Source: Avimonas intestinalis (GTDB lineage Bacteria > Bacillota > Clostridia > Oscillospirales > Acutalibacteraceae). Taken from it: 64,000 nucleotides of DNA. The notes beneath the pieces were generated by a model. The model did not search any database, was not told where the DNA came from, and worked only from the letters and a program-made list of their open reading frames with translations. Below, in pieces: positions 32,969-41,844 of the stretch. Positions within the stretch are counted from its first letter, which is position 1; every line of letters begins with the position of its first letter. The stretch spans positions 1 to 64,000 of the forward strand of contig CAJFID010000018.1 in assembly GCA_904380375.1 (NCBI GenBank), given 5' to 3'. The translations under genes and the position numbers were made by a program.

Positions 32969-33633
32969 TACTTGTTGCCTCCTTCCCGACGGGGCTTGGC
33001 AGCAGCGCCGAGAACCTCGCCGCGGTAGATCCACACCTTCACGCCGATGCGGCCGTAGGTGGTGTTCGCCTCGGCAAAGCCGTAGTCGATATCGGCGCGC
33101 AGGGTCTGCAGCGGGATGGTGCCTTCATGGTACTGCTCGGTACGGGCGATTTCCGCGCCGTTCAGGCGGCCGGACACCTGGGTCTTAATGCCCTTGGCGC
33201 CGAGCTTCATCGCACGGCCGATGCACTGCTTCATCGCGCGGCGGAAGGACGTGCGCTTCTCAAGCTGGGCGGCGATGTTCTCCGCCACCAGCTGGGCGTT
33301 GACGTCGGGGCTGCGCACCTCTACGATGTTGATCAGGGTGGGCTTGCCCAGCATCTTCTCGCACTGCTTGCGCAGCTTCTCGATTTCCGCGCCGCCCTTG
33401 CCGATGACGATGCCGGGCTTGGCGCAGTGGATATTCACGCGCACGCGGGACGCGTCGCGTTCGATTTCAATTTTCGGCACGCCGGCGGCGTACAGGGTCT
33501 TCTTGAGGAATTTACGAAGGTTGTAGTCGGACACGATGGTGTCGCCGAACTCGCTGTCCTTAACAAACCAGCGGGAATCCCAGTCCTTGATCACGCCGAC
33601 GCGAAGGCCGTGGGGATTAATCTTCTGTCCCAT
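32968..33633 (-). CDS. rpsC: 30S ribosomal protein S3
   Basis: The 221 residues carry the KH type II domain with G-K-G-G-A-E-I-E-K-L-R-K and the C-terminal S3 domain (S-F-R-R-A-M-K-Q-C-I-G-R-A-M-K-L-G-A-K-G). Start M-G-Q-K-I-N-P-H-G-L-R-V-G is universal. S3 lies at the mRNA entry and has helicase activity with S4 and S5. A short basic tail (K-P-R-R-E-G-G-N-K) ends it. Confidence 0.98.
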   Translation of the reverse strand: MGQKINPHGLRVGVIKDWDSRWFVKDSEFGDTIVSDYNLRKFLKKTLYAAGVPKIEIERDASRVRVNIHCAKPGIVIGKGGAEIEKLRKQCEKMLGKPTLINIVEVRSPDVNAQLVAENIAAQLEKRTSFRRAMKQCIGRAMKLGAKGIKTQVSGRLNGAEIARTEQYHEGTIPLQTLRADIDYGFAEANTTYGRIGVKVWIYRGEVLGAAAKPRREGGNK

Positions 33634-33648
33634 AATTTACCTCCTCCA

Positions 33649-33981
33649 TTACTCTTTTTCCTTGAGCACAAGGGTGATATGGCTGGTTCTCTTATTGATG
33701 CGGTAGGCGCGACCCTGGGCTCTCGGACGGATTCTCTTGAGGATGGGGCCGGGGCAGACAAAGCATTCGGAAACATAGAGGCCGCTGACATCCATGTTCT
33801 TATTCTCTGCGTTGGCCGCCGCCGATTTGAGCAGCTTCTCAAGATACTCGCAGGCGGCCTTGGGGGTGTTGCGTACAGTCGCGAGGGCGACGTCAACCGG
33901 CTTGTTGCGGATGAGGTCGAGAACGATCTGCACTTTGCGGGGGGAAATACGGGCGTACTTTACCATTGCCCTTGCTTCCAT
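33649..33981 (-). CDS. rplV: 50S ribosomal protein L22
   Basis: The 110 residues match L22, whose loop lines the exit tunnel and takes part in macrolide resistance. Conserved parts are A-R-I-S-P-R-K-V-Q-I-V-L-D-L-I-R-N-K, the tunnel loop near R-I-R-P-R-A-Q-G-R-A-Y-R-I and T-S-H-I-T-L-V-L. The length is usual. It follows rpsS by 23 nt. Confidence 0.98.
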   Translation of the reverse strand: MEARAMVKYARISPRKVQIVLDLIRNKPVDVALATVRNTPKAACEYLEKLLKSAAANAENKNMDVSGLYVSECFVCPGPILKRIRPRAQGRAYRINKRTSHITLVLKEKE

Positions 33982-34004
33982 GACGTTTCTCTCCTTTCCG
34001 CCGC

Positions 34005-34283
34005 TTAACGGTTGTTGGACGTTTTGGAACCGGCATGGCCCCGGAAGGTCCGCGTAGGGGCAAACTCGCCGAGTTTATGCCCGACCATGTCCTCGGTGAT
34101 GTATACCGGCACGTGCTTGCGGCCGTCGTGGACGGCGATGGTGTGGCCCACGAAATCCGGGAAAATGGTGGACGCGCGGCTCCAGGTCTTCAGGATGCGC
34201 TTCTCACCGGTCTTGTTCATCTCCTGAATCCTTTTCAACAGCACGGGCTGTACGAAAGGACCCTTCTTTACGCTTCTGCTCAT
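34005..34283 (-). CDS. rpsS: 30S ribosomal protein S19
   Basis: The 92 residues are S19: M-S-R-S-V-K-K-G-P-F-V, then K-T-W-S-R-A-S-T-I-F-P-D-F-V-G-H-T-I-A-V-H-D-G-R-K-H-V-P and L-G-E-F-A-P-T-R-T-F-R-G-H. S19 lies in the head and binds S13. It follows rplB by 21 nt. Nothing unusual was seen. Confidence 0.98.
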   Translation of the reverse strand: MSRSVKKGPFVQPVLLKRIQEMNKTGEKRILKTWSRASTIFPDFVGHTIAVHDGRKHVPVYITEDMVGHKLGEFAPTRTFRGHAGSKTSNNR

Positions 34284-34304
34284 AAATAATGAATCTCCTT
34301 TCGC

Positions 34305-35138
34305 TTACTTGCTGTTGCGGCGCTTGACAATGAACTTGTCCGAACGGTTGTGGTGCTTGCGGGTCTTATACCCCAACGCGGGCTTGCCCCACGGGGTGAC
34401 CGGGCCCGGACGGCCGATCGGGGATTTGCCTTCGCCGCCGCCGTGCGGGTGGTCGCAGGGGTTCATAACCGAACCGCGCACCGTCGGGCGCCAGCCCATA
34501 TGGCGCTTGCGGCCAGCCTTGCCGACCTTGACGTTCTCATGGTCCACGTTGCCGACCTGGCCGACGGTGGCCATGCAGTTCAGCGGCACATACCGCATCT
34601 CGCCGGAGGGCAGACGGACCAGTGCCATATTGTTTTCCTTACCCATCAGCTGGGCCATCACGCCGGCGCTGCGGGCCAGCTGCGCGCCCTTGCCCGGGTA
34701 GAGCTCCACATTGTGGATAAAGGTACCGGTCGGGATCGCAGACAGCGGCAGGGCGTTGCCCGGCTTGATGTCGGCGCCCGCGCCGGAAACAACGGTATCC
34801 CCCACTTTGAGGCCCTGGGGCGCCACGATGTAGCGCTTCTCGCCGTCCTCATACTGCACCAGCGCGATGTGGGCGCTGCGGTTGGGGTCGTACTCAAGGG
34901 TCAGCACCGTCGCCGGCATGTCGACCTTGTTGCGCTTGAAGTCGATGATGCGGTACTTGCGGCGGTGCCCGCCGCCGCGGTGGCGGACGGTGATGCGGCC
35001 GTAGCTGTTGCGGCCGGCGTTCTTATTCAGCGGGGCCAGCAGGCTTTTTTCCGGGCCGCCCTTGGACAGCTCGCTGTAATCGGTGACCGACATGTTGCGG
35101 CGTCCAGGGGTGGTCGGTTTATAAAATTTAATCGCCAT
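34305..35138 (-). CDS. rplB: 50S ribosomal protein L2
   Basis: This 277-residue core protein of the peptidyl transferase region starts at ATG 35138 (M-A-I-K-F-Y-K-P-T-T-P-G-R-R); a longer in-frame start adds an 18-residue non-family stretch and is rejected. The C-terminal G-S-V-M-N-P-C-D-H-P-H-G-G-G-E-G loop with the conserved His is intact. A 107-nt spacer with small hairpins separates it from rplW. Confidence 0.98.
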   Translation of the reverse strand: MAIKFYKPTTPGRRNMSVTDYSELSKGGPEKSLLAPLNKNAGRNSYGRITVRHRGGGHRRKYRIIDFKRNKVDMPATVLTLEYDPNRSAHIALVQYEDGEKRYIVAPQGLKVGDTVVSGAGADIKPGNALPLSAIPTGTFIHNVELYPGKGAQLARSAGVMAQLMGKENNMALVRLPSGEMRYVPLNCMATVGQVGNVDHENVKVGKAGRKRHMGWRPTVRGSVMNPCDHPHGGGEGKSPIGRPGPVTPWGKPALGYKTRKHHNRSDKFIVKRRNSK

Positions 35139-35245
35139 TGTTCGACTCACTCTCCTAAATCTTGGCTTTGCGGGGCGTCGCCAACGCCCCATACGTTGCC
35201 CGGATCCAAACGACCCGTCGGGTTTGGCGGCCCTGTCCTCTTCGC

Positions 35246-35536
35246 TTAGAACAGGCCGTCAAAGAACTCGATGGTCTTCGAGTCAGGGGTCAGGGTGACG
35301 ACCGCCTTTTTCCAGGACGGGGTGTACCCTTCGTAACGGCCCTGACGGCGTTTGCGGCCCTTCATGCTGATGGTGTTGACCTTGGCGACCTTGACGCCGA
35401 AGATTTCGGCCACCGCGCGGGCGATCTCGATTTTGTTGGCTTCCTTCGCCACCTTAAAGGTGTACTTCTTCTCCGCGAGGGCGGACACCGACTTTTCGGT
35501 GACGACAGGGGCCAGGATAATGTCCCGAGCTTCCAT
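35246..35536 (-). CDS. rplW: 50S ribosomal protein L23
   Basis: The 96 residues match L23, the docking site for SRP and trigger factor at the tunnel exit. Parts seen are I-L-A-P-V-V-T-E-K-S, Y-T-F-K-V-A-K-E-A-N-K-I-E-I and K-G-R-K-R-R-Q-G-R-Y-E-G-Y-T-P-S-W-K-K-A. ATG overlaps the rplD stop by one base (TAATG), indicating coupling. The 3' spacer to rplB contains GGGGCGT and CCAAAC hairpins. Confidence 0.98.
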   Translation of the reverse strand: MEARDIILAPVVTEKSVSALAEKKYTFKVAKEANKIEIARAVAEIFGVKVAKVNTISMKGRKRRQGRYEGYTPSWKKAVVTLTPDSKTIEFFDGLF

Positions 35537-36159
35537 TATTTGTACACCTCCTCGAGTTTGGCGACGGCATCCTTGACGACGATGAACTTATCGGCGTTCA
35601 GGATGTCGTAGACGTTGAGGGTGTTGACCAGGGCGGTCTTGACGCCGGGGATGTTGCGGGCCGACTTGACGGCGACCTCGTCCTTCTCCGGCAGGACCAG
35701 GATGGCCTTGCGGTCGGCGCCCAGCGCGCTGAGCATCGCCGCAACGGCCTTGGTCTTAAAGCCGTCGAGGGTTAGGGCTTCGAGCACGATCATATCGCCG
35801 GAAGCCACCTTCGCGGAAAACGCCGACTTCATCGCCAGGCGGCGGACCTTCTTGGGCAGCGTATAGGAATAGCTGCGGGGCTTGGGGCCCAGGGCGATGC
35901 CGCCGTGGGTCCACTGGGGCGCGCGGGTCGAGCCCTGGCGGGCGTGGCCGGTGCCCTTCTGACGCCACGGCTTCTTGCCGCCGCCGCTCACTTCGGCGCG
36001 GGTCAGAGTGGATTGGGTGCCCTGGCGCTGGTTGGCCAGGTAATTCACAACGGCGCTGTGCAGGACGGTCTTGTTGGGCTCGATGCCGAAGACCGCGTCG
36101 GAAAGCTCCATGCTCCCGGTCTGCTTGCCGGTCATATCAAAAACGGATACTGTAGGCAT
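35536..36159 (-). CDS. rplD: 50S ribosomal protein L4
   Basis: The 207-residue protein begins at ATG 36159 (M-P-T-V-S-V-F-D-M-T-G-K-Q-T-G). The tunnel-reaching loop K-K-P-W-R-Q-K-G-T-G-H-A-R-Q-G-S-T-R-A-P is intact. In E. coli L4 represses its own S10 operon by acting on the leader. Here a long leader before rpsJ leaves room for a similar control, but the mechanism is not shown. Confidence 0.98.
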   Translation of the reverse strand: MPTVSVFDMTGKQTGSMELSDAVFGIEPNKTVLHSAVVNYLANQRQGTQSTLTRAEVSGGGKKPWRQKGTGHARQGSTRAPQWTHGGIALGPKPRSYSYTLPKKVRRLAMKSAFSAKVASGDMIVLEALTLDGFKTKAVAAMLSALGADRKAILVLPEKDEVAVKSARNIPGVKTALVNTLNVYDILNADKFIVVKDAVAKLEEVYK

Positions 36160-36184
36160 TCTGATTTCCTCCTTCCCTAACGCC

Positions 36185-36820
36185 TTACGCCTTCTTGACG
36201 GTCTCGGAGAGAACCACGACGCTGCCGCGGGGGCCGGGGACGGCGCCCTTGACCGCAATCAGGTTGTTCTCCGCGTCCACCTTGACGACGCTGAGGTTCT
36301 GAACGGTGACGCGCTCCGCGCCCAGGTGGCCGGCCCCTTTGGTGCCCTTGAACACGCGGGACGGGGAGGAGCAGGCGCCCAGGGAGCCCGCATGGCGGGC
36401 GACCGGGCCGGAACCGTGGGTTTCCTTCAGCCGCTGGAAGTTCCAGCGCTTGATCGCGCCGGCGTAGCCCTTACCCTTGCTGGTGCCGACCACGTCCACG
36501 CGGTCGCCGGCAGCGAAGGTGTCGGCCTTGACGATGTCGCCTACATTGAACGCGTCGCAGTCGTCAAAGCGGAATTCGCGCAGGGTCTTCTTGGGGGCGA
36601 CATCCGCCTTGTCGAAATGGCCCTTCAGGGGCTTGGTAACCTTTTTGAGGGACACGTCGCCGAAGCCCATCTGGATGGCGGCGTAGCCGTCGTTTTCCAC
36701 CGTCTTCTTCTGCACGACCGCGCAGGGGCCGGCTTCAATGACGGTCACAGGGACGACGTTGCCCTTTTCGTCGAAGATCTGCGTCATGCCGACCTTCTTG
36801 CCGATGATGCCTTTTTGCAT
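36185..36820 (-). CDS. rplC: 50S ribosomal protein L3
   Basis: The 211 residues match L3: G-I-I-G-K-K-V-G-M-T-Q-I-F-D-E-K-G, then V-D-V-V-G-T-S-K-G-K-G-Y-A-G-A-I-K-R-W-N-F and G-S-L-G-A-C-S-S-P-S-R-V-F-K-G. One loop reaches the peptidyl transferase centre. It is separated from rpsJ by an unusually long, structured 218-nt spacer, but keeps a strong AAGGAGG. Confidence 0.98.
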   Translation of the reverse strand: MQKGIIGKKVGMTQIFDEKGNVVPVTVIEAGPCAVVQKKTVENDGYAAIQMGFGDVSLKKVTKPLKGHFDKADVAPKKTLREFRFDDCDAFNVGDIVKADTFAAGDRVDVVGTSKGKGYAGAIKRWNFQRLKETHGSGPVARHAGSLGACSSPSRVFKGTKGAGHLGAERVTVQNLSVVKVDAENNLIAVKGAVPGPRGSVVVLSETVKKA

Positions 36821-36951
36821 TGTCTATACCTCCTTGGTTATTGGTTGACCGGCTGCGCCGGGGCCGCCTGCACGCCGCCCGGTCCGGAAACCGGAAAAGG
36901 CGGCCTGCGGTGCCGCGCCGCATCGGCCAACATGACCTCGCCGAGGGAATC

Positions 36952-36972
36952 GCAAACCGGAATCCGGTTTGC
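36952..36972 (-). repeat. Perfect inverted repeat in the rpsJ-rplC spacer
   Basis: GCAAACCGGA (36952-36961) and TCCGGTTTGC (36963-36972) form a perfect 10-bp inverted repeat with a 1-nt centre. It lies in a 218-nt spacer that normally is short in S10 operons. Confidence 0.7.
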
Positions 36973-37038
36973 CGCAAGCCGGGTTCGCCGGGGGCCGCCT
37001 TGCACGGCGGGTTATTCCGTGACCGGGCGGCAGGCGCC

Positions 37039-37350
37039 TTACAGCTTGATTTCGATTTCCACGCCGGCGGGGAGTTCAAGGCCCATGAGGGCCTCAACGG
37101 TCTTGTTTGACGGGCGGAGGATGTCGATCAGGCGCTTGTGGGTGCGCATCTCAAACTGCTCGCGGGAGTCCTTGTACTTGTGGACGGCGCGCAGGATGGT
37201 GACGACTTCCTTCTCGGTGGGCAGCGGAACCGGACCCGAAACGCGGGCGCCCGTGCGGCGCGCGGTCTCCACGATCTTTTCCGCGGACTGATCAACCAGC
37301 TGATGATCGTACCCCTTAATGCGAATGCGGATTTTTTCTTTGACTGCCAC
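37039..37350 (-). CDS. rpsJ: 30S ribosomal protein S10
   Basis: The 103 residues start with GTG at 37350, placed about 9 nt after AAGGAGG; upstream in-frame residues are not S10-like. Conserved parts are K-I-R-I-R-I-K-G-Y-D-H-Q-L-V-D-Q-S-A-E-K-I-V-E-T and K-Y-K-D-S-R-E-Q-F-E-M-R-T-H-K-R-L. S10 is in the 30S head and also acts as NusE in antitermination. It is the first gene of the operon. Confidence 0.97.
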   Translation of the reverse strand: MAVKEKIRIRIKGYDHQLVDQSAEKIVETARRTGARVSGPVPLPTEKEVVTILRAVHKYKDSREQFEMRTHKRLIDILRPSNKTVEALMGLELPAGVEIEIKL

Positions 37351-37722
37351 TGAAAAACGCCTCCTTAAAAATTTGAGTTGGCGGGCGACGCTGAATCTGT
37401 ACACACCGCCGGGTGTTTCGCGGCCGGCGGTAAAAAAACCGGAAACGCGCGAAGCTCTTTTCCCGGTACGAATCCAGCGCCCTGACAGCACACGCAGCGG
37501 CAGCCCCCACAACCCTCGGAGCCGCCGCAGGCCGCCCCCGCAAAGGAAACAGCCGCGCGCAAGCGCTTTCAGTATTCCTTGTCGCCCGGTTTAAAATCGG
37601 ACATACTCAGCGGAAATAACCAGCGTAAAAGCTGCAACCTCCCGCGTCATCGCATATCGTGCAGTCCCGCTCAGCCGGAAAACAGGCGCAATACGCCCGT
37701 CCTCTTGCAGCCAAGCCTAATT
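37351..37722 (-). other. Untranslated leader of the S10 operon
   Basis: About 365 nt lie between the predicted promoter and the rpsJ GTG, without a supported gene. The region is GC-rich with several possible hairpins. In other bacteria such leaders mediate L4 autocontrol, but I could not assign a known leader fold. Confidence 0.5.
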
Positions 37723-37751
37723 ATATTACTATAAAAAGGCGCGGAATGCAA
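37723..37751 (-). promoter_or_regulatory. Promoter of the S10 operon
   Basis: On the minus strand TTGCAT (37751-37746) and TAATAT (37728-37723) are 17 bp apart, in a short AT-rich patch. It is the best match upstream of rpsJ. Confidence 0.65.
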
Positions 37752-37791
37752 GGGCTTTTTCAAGTTTTTCCCCCGTTTTTCCCGAAAAAGC

Positions 37792-37829
37792 AAAAAAAGG
37801 CGAAAAGCCGGATTTCCCGGCTTTTCGCC
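37792..37829 (-). terminator. Terminator after queT
   Basis: GGCGAAAAGCCGG (37799-37811) pairs with CCGGCTTTTCGCC (37817-37829), with a T-run on the minus strand (37798-37792). It separates queT from the S10 promoter on the same strand. Confidence 0.88.
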
Positions 37830-37921
37830 GCCTGCTATTGGCTATTTTGCGAATACTCGCCGCCCTTTCTCACGTTTGGCGGCGGGAGGGGCCTGGGTCA
37901 CGCCCTTTGCAGCGTCCCCTC

Positions 37922-38458
37922 TCAGCAGCGGAACACCGCCTTGGCCGCGCCGGAGCGGCCGAGGGCCGCGTACAGCAGCAGCCCGCAGACGGTGCAGGCC
38001 GCCAGCTGCCCCAGGCCTACCTGGAGCATGCACAGCCCGTACACCGGCCAGGAGAAGCCGAAGAGGGCGACGGTCAGCTCCAGCCCCACCACGACGGCGT
38101 TCAGCAGCACCGGCGGGAGGGTGGACAGGACGGGCAGCCCCTTGAAACGGATATTCCGCATCGCATAGGTCAGCACGGCGGCGGCCAGGGTGGCCAGCGG
38201 GCCGAAGAGGATGTCCCACGCGCCGGCGACGTTGGCGCCCATCGCCAGGCCGGCGATGTTGGACACCACGCACCCGACCGCCAGGCCGGGGATCGCCGCC
38301 GGGGTAAAGACCGGCAGGATGGTCAGCATCTCCGACACGCGGAACTGGCCCATGCCGAAGGAGGCCGCCGGGATGGCGAGGGTCAGGGCCGCGTACATCG
38401 CGGCGATCAGCCCTCCCTCCGCCAGGCGGCGGAGCGCTTTGCTTTGGTTTTGGTTCAT
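37922..38458 (-). CDS. queT: QueT family queuosine-precursor ECF transporter S component
   Basis: The 178-residue membrane protein has about five hydrophobic segments and the QueT family pattern (G-L-I-A-A-M-Y-A-A-L-T-L near the N-terminus, F-R-V-S-E-M-L-T-I-L-P-V-F, then G-L-A-V-G-C-V-V-S-N). QueT proteins are substrate-binding subunits that import queuosine precursors such as preQ1 with the shared ECF energy module. AGGGAAGGA precedes the ATG at 9 nt. A long structured leader and a consensus promoter lie upstream, which suits riboswitch control. Confidence 0.9.
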   Translation of the reverse strand: MNQNQSKALRRLAEGGLIAAMYAALTLAIPAASFGMGQFRVSEMLTILPVFTPAAIPGLAVGCVVSNIAGLAMGANVAGAWDILFGPLATLAAAVLTYAMRNIRFKGLPVLSTLPPVLLNAVVVGLELTVALFGFSWPVYGLCMLQVGLGQLAACTVCGLLLYAALGRSGAAKAVFRC

Positions 38459-38470
38459 CTGGATCGTCCT

Positions 38471-38592
38471 TCCCTAGTTTTATTCTGACAGGGCTTTGCC
38501 GCGCCGGGCCTGGGCAGGCCGCTGCGGCGAAAGGAGCCCTGTCCGGTCAGGATGGTTGCGAACTGACCGGCAGCCGCCCGGGGACGGCTGCG
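38471..38592 (-). ncRNA. Structured queT leader, candidate preQ1 riboswitch
   Basis: Downstream of a strong promoter the minus strand holds three stems: GCAGCCG/CGGCTGC (38571-38592), CCGGTCAG/CTGACCGG (38543-38570, loop TTCGCAACCATC) and a long-range pair joining GCCCTGTC-type arms (38487-38495 with 38535-38543). An A-rich stretch and the ribosome binding site follow. PreQ1 riboswitches commonly control queT. I cannot match the fold to a class with certainty. Confidence 0.5.
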
Positions 38593-38598
38593 TCCTCC

Positions 38599-38627
38599 AC
38601 TATAGCCTCTCGCCGCGGAATTGTCAA
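38599..38627 (-). promoter_or_regulatory. Promoter of queT
   Basis: On the minus strand TTGACA (38627-38622) and TATAGT (38604-38599) are 17 bp apart. It lies inside the 3' end of the SLOG gene, so queT has its own promoter. Confidence 0.85.
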
Positions 38628-39211
38628 GCGCCCCCCGCCATGGCGGAGGCAGGGCGGGGAGGCTGCCCGGCGGGCAGCGCCGCCGGCCCCTCGGACGGGG
38701 CGAGGCGGGAGGGGTCGACCCGCCATACCGTCCGGCCCTGCCGCGCGGCGAGCGCCACGGTGTTCGCCGTCCCGCCGGGAGTATGGCCGTCATACCCTGC
38801 AACCAGCAGCCCGCAGCGGGCCAGCATATACCGGTTGGCGTCCGCCATGCAGTGGCGGGTATAGGTGGAAGAGAGGACGACCGCCTCATCCGCCGCCGCG
38901 AGCACCTCCCCGTACAGCCGGCGGCTCTCCGGGTCCCGGAACCGCCCCTGCCCCTGGTAAGGGCGCACGGCCACGAGCCGCACCCCGTCGGCCGGGTGCG
39001 CCGCCTTATAGCCGGCCACGATCTCCCCCGCCCAGAGGCTGACCCCCTCGGTCATGCCGGTGTAAAACTCCCGGAAGCCGGAGGCCGCCGCGTGTTCCAT
39101 CGCCTCCGCCAGCCGGATATAAAAGCAGCGGAAGGCCGGGGAGGCCGTGTCCCGCCCCCACGGCAGCTTCTCCGGCCGGTGGCCGATGAAAAATGCACGC
39201 TTTTCTTCCAT
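38624..39211 (-). CDS. SLOG family protein (YpsA/DUF1273-like)
   Basis: The 195-residue protein starts at ATG 39211 after GGGGGGAGAAGG. It has the SLOG/YpsA features: F-F-I-G-H-R-P-E-K-L-P at the N-terminus, F-Y-T-G-M-T-E-G-V-S-L-W-A in the middle and L-L-V-A-G-Y-D-G-H-T-P-G-G-T-A-N-T-V near the end. SLOG proteins are Rossmann-like nucleotide or nucleotide-derivative binders; B. subtilis YpsA is linked to cell division and stress. A C-terminal tail rich in Pro/Ala is not conserved. The gene is divergent from an XRE regulator. Its ligand is unknown. Confidence 0.85.
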   Translation of the reverse strand: MEEKRAFFIGHRPEKLPWGRDTASPAFRCFYIRLAEAMEHAAASGFREFYTGMTEGVSLWAGEIVAGYKAAHPADGVRLVAVRPYQGQGRFRDPESRRLYGEVLAAADEAVVLSSTYTRHCMADANRYMLARCGLLVAGYDGHTPGGTANTVALAARQGRTVWRVDPSRLAPSEGPAALPAGQPPRPASAMAGGA

Positions 39212-39239
39212 CCTTCTCCCCCCTGGTTTTCCTTTTTCA

Positions 39240-39335
39240 AACGAGATAAAGCTTAAAGATAAGAGAAAAGTCTCTTTAAGAGATATTATAGGCTCTTTTA
39301 AGCTCATTTTCAAGCCTCTTTGGGAACCATAAACT
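39240..39335. promoter_or_regulatory. Divergent control region with repeated TCTTTAAGAG-like motifs
   Basis: An AT-rich patch between the SLOG and XRE genes contains a near-palindrome TCTCTTTAAGAGA and the related CTCTTTTAAGC and CTCTTTGGGA copies, plus a TATTAT -10-like element. It is a plausible operator for the XRE product. Confidence 0.45.
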
Positions 39336-39358
39336 GAAGAGGAAGGGGGGACGGCCTT

Positions 39359-39682
39359 ATGGTAATAGATAAGGTTCTCTTAGGCGAGGCCATCCGTCAA
39401 GCGCGGCTGGCAAACCATCTTTCCCAGGAGCGGCTGGCCGAGCTGCTTGATATCTCGCCTACCCACATGAAGCATATAGAAAGCGGGCACCGCGGTCCCT
39501 CCGTAGAAGTCCTCCTGCATTTGGCGGTCATCCTCAACCTGTCGCTGGATGCGCTCCTGTTCCCGGAGAAGGCCGGCGGGCAGGAGGAACGCGCCAAGCT
39601 GCGCCGCCTGGCGGACACCCTGCCCGAGCGCGACCTGCGCATCCTGCTGGCGGCCGCCGAAGCCATGCGGGAGCAGGCGTAG
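39359..39682 (+). CDS. XRE-family helix-turn-helix regulator
   Basis: The 107-residue protein has an N-terminal HTH (about residues 8-62: I-R-Q-A-R-L-A-N-H-L-S-Q-E-R-L-A-E-L-L-D, then H-M-K-H-I-E-S-G-H-R-G-P-S-V-E-V-L) and a helical C-terminal part. GGAAGGGGGG precedes ATG 39359. It is divergent from the SLOG protein gene, whose shared upstream region has repeated short palindromes, so it may regulate that gene and itself. No metabolite domain is present. Confidence 0.9.
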   Translation: MVIDKVLLGEAIRQARLANHLSQERLAELLDISPTHMKHIESGHRGPSVEVLLHLAVILNLSLDALLFPEKAGGQEERAKLRRLADTLPERDLRILLAAAEAMREQA

Positions 39683-39772
39683 CGCCGCGCCGCCTAGAAC
39701 AGGCCGCCCGGCGGGGGCGGAACCGGCGGCAGCCCCGGCGCTTCCGGCTCCCCGGCCAAAACCGAACACGCA

Positions 39773-39807
39773 AAAAAATCCCCCGTGCCGCAGCACGGGG
39801 GATTTTC
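39773..39807. terminator. Bidirectional terminator between XRE and pckG genes
   Basis: AAAATCCCCCGTGC (39775-39788) pairs with GCACGGGGGATTTT (39793-39806); the T-runs serve both converging genes. Confidence 0.88.
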
Positions 39808-39824
39808 TACGCCCCAGGGGCGTC

Positions 39825-41609
<1,785 letters not shown>

Positions 41610-41688
41610 AACTGTCTATCTCCTTTCCATCCCGGCCCCGGAAGGGGACGGTCAACCCTCTGCGGGAAATTTTTCGCTATCAGATTTT

Positions 41689-41718
41689 ATTATAGTCTAT
41701 TTCCCGCCGGGTACGCAA
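41689..41718 (-). promoter_or_regulatory. Promoter of pckG
   Basis: TTGCGT (41718-41713) and TATAAT (41694-41689) are 18 bp apart on the minus strand, in an AT-rich block about 80 nt before the pckG ATG. Confidence 0.7.
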
Positions 41719-41844
41719 TATCTAAAATGTGAATATTTTGATAATTCTTTAACAGAGAACCGTGTGAACCGCAAAATTTACGCGAGGCCGCCCGGCTTTG
41801 CCGGGTAGGAAGGCCCCGCGGGCCAGGAGGGCGGCGGGCCGGCC

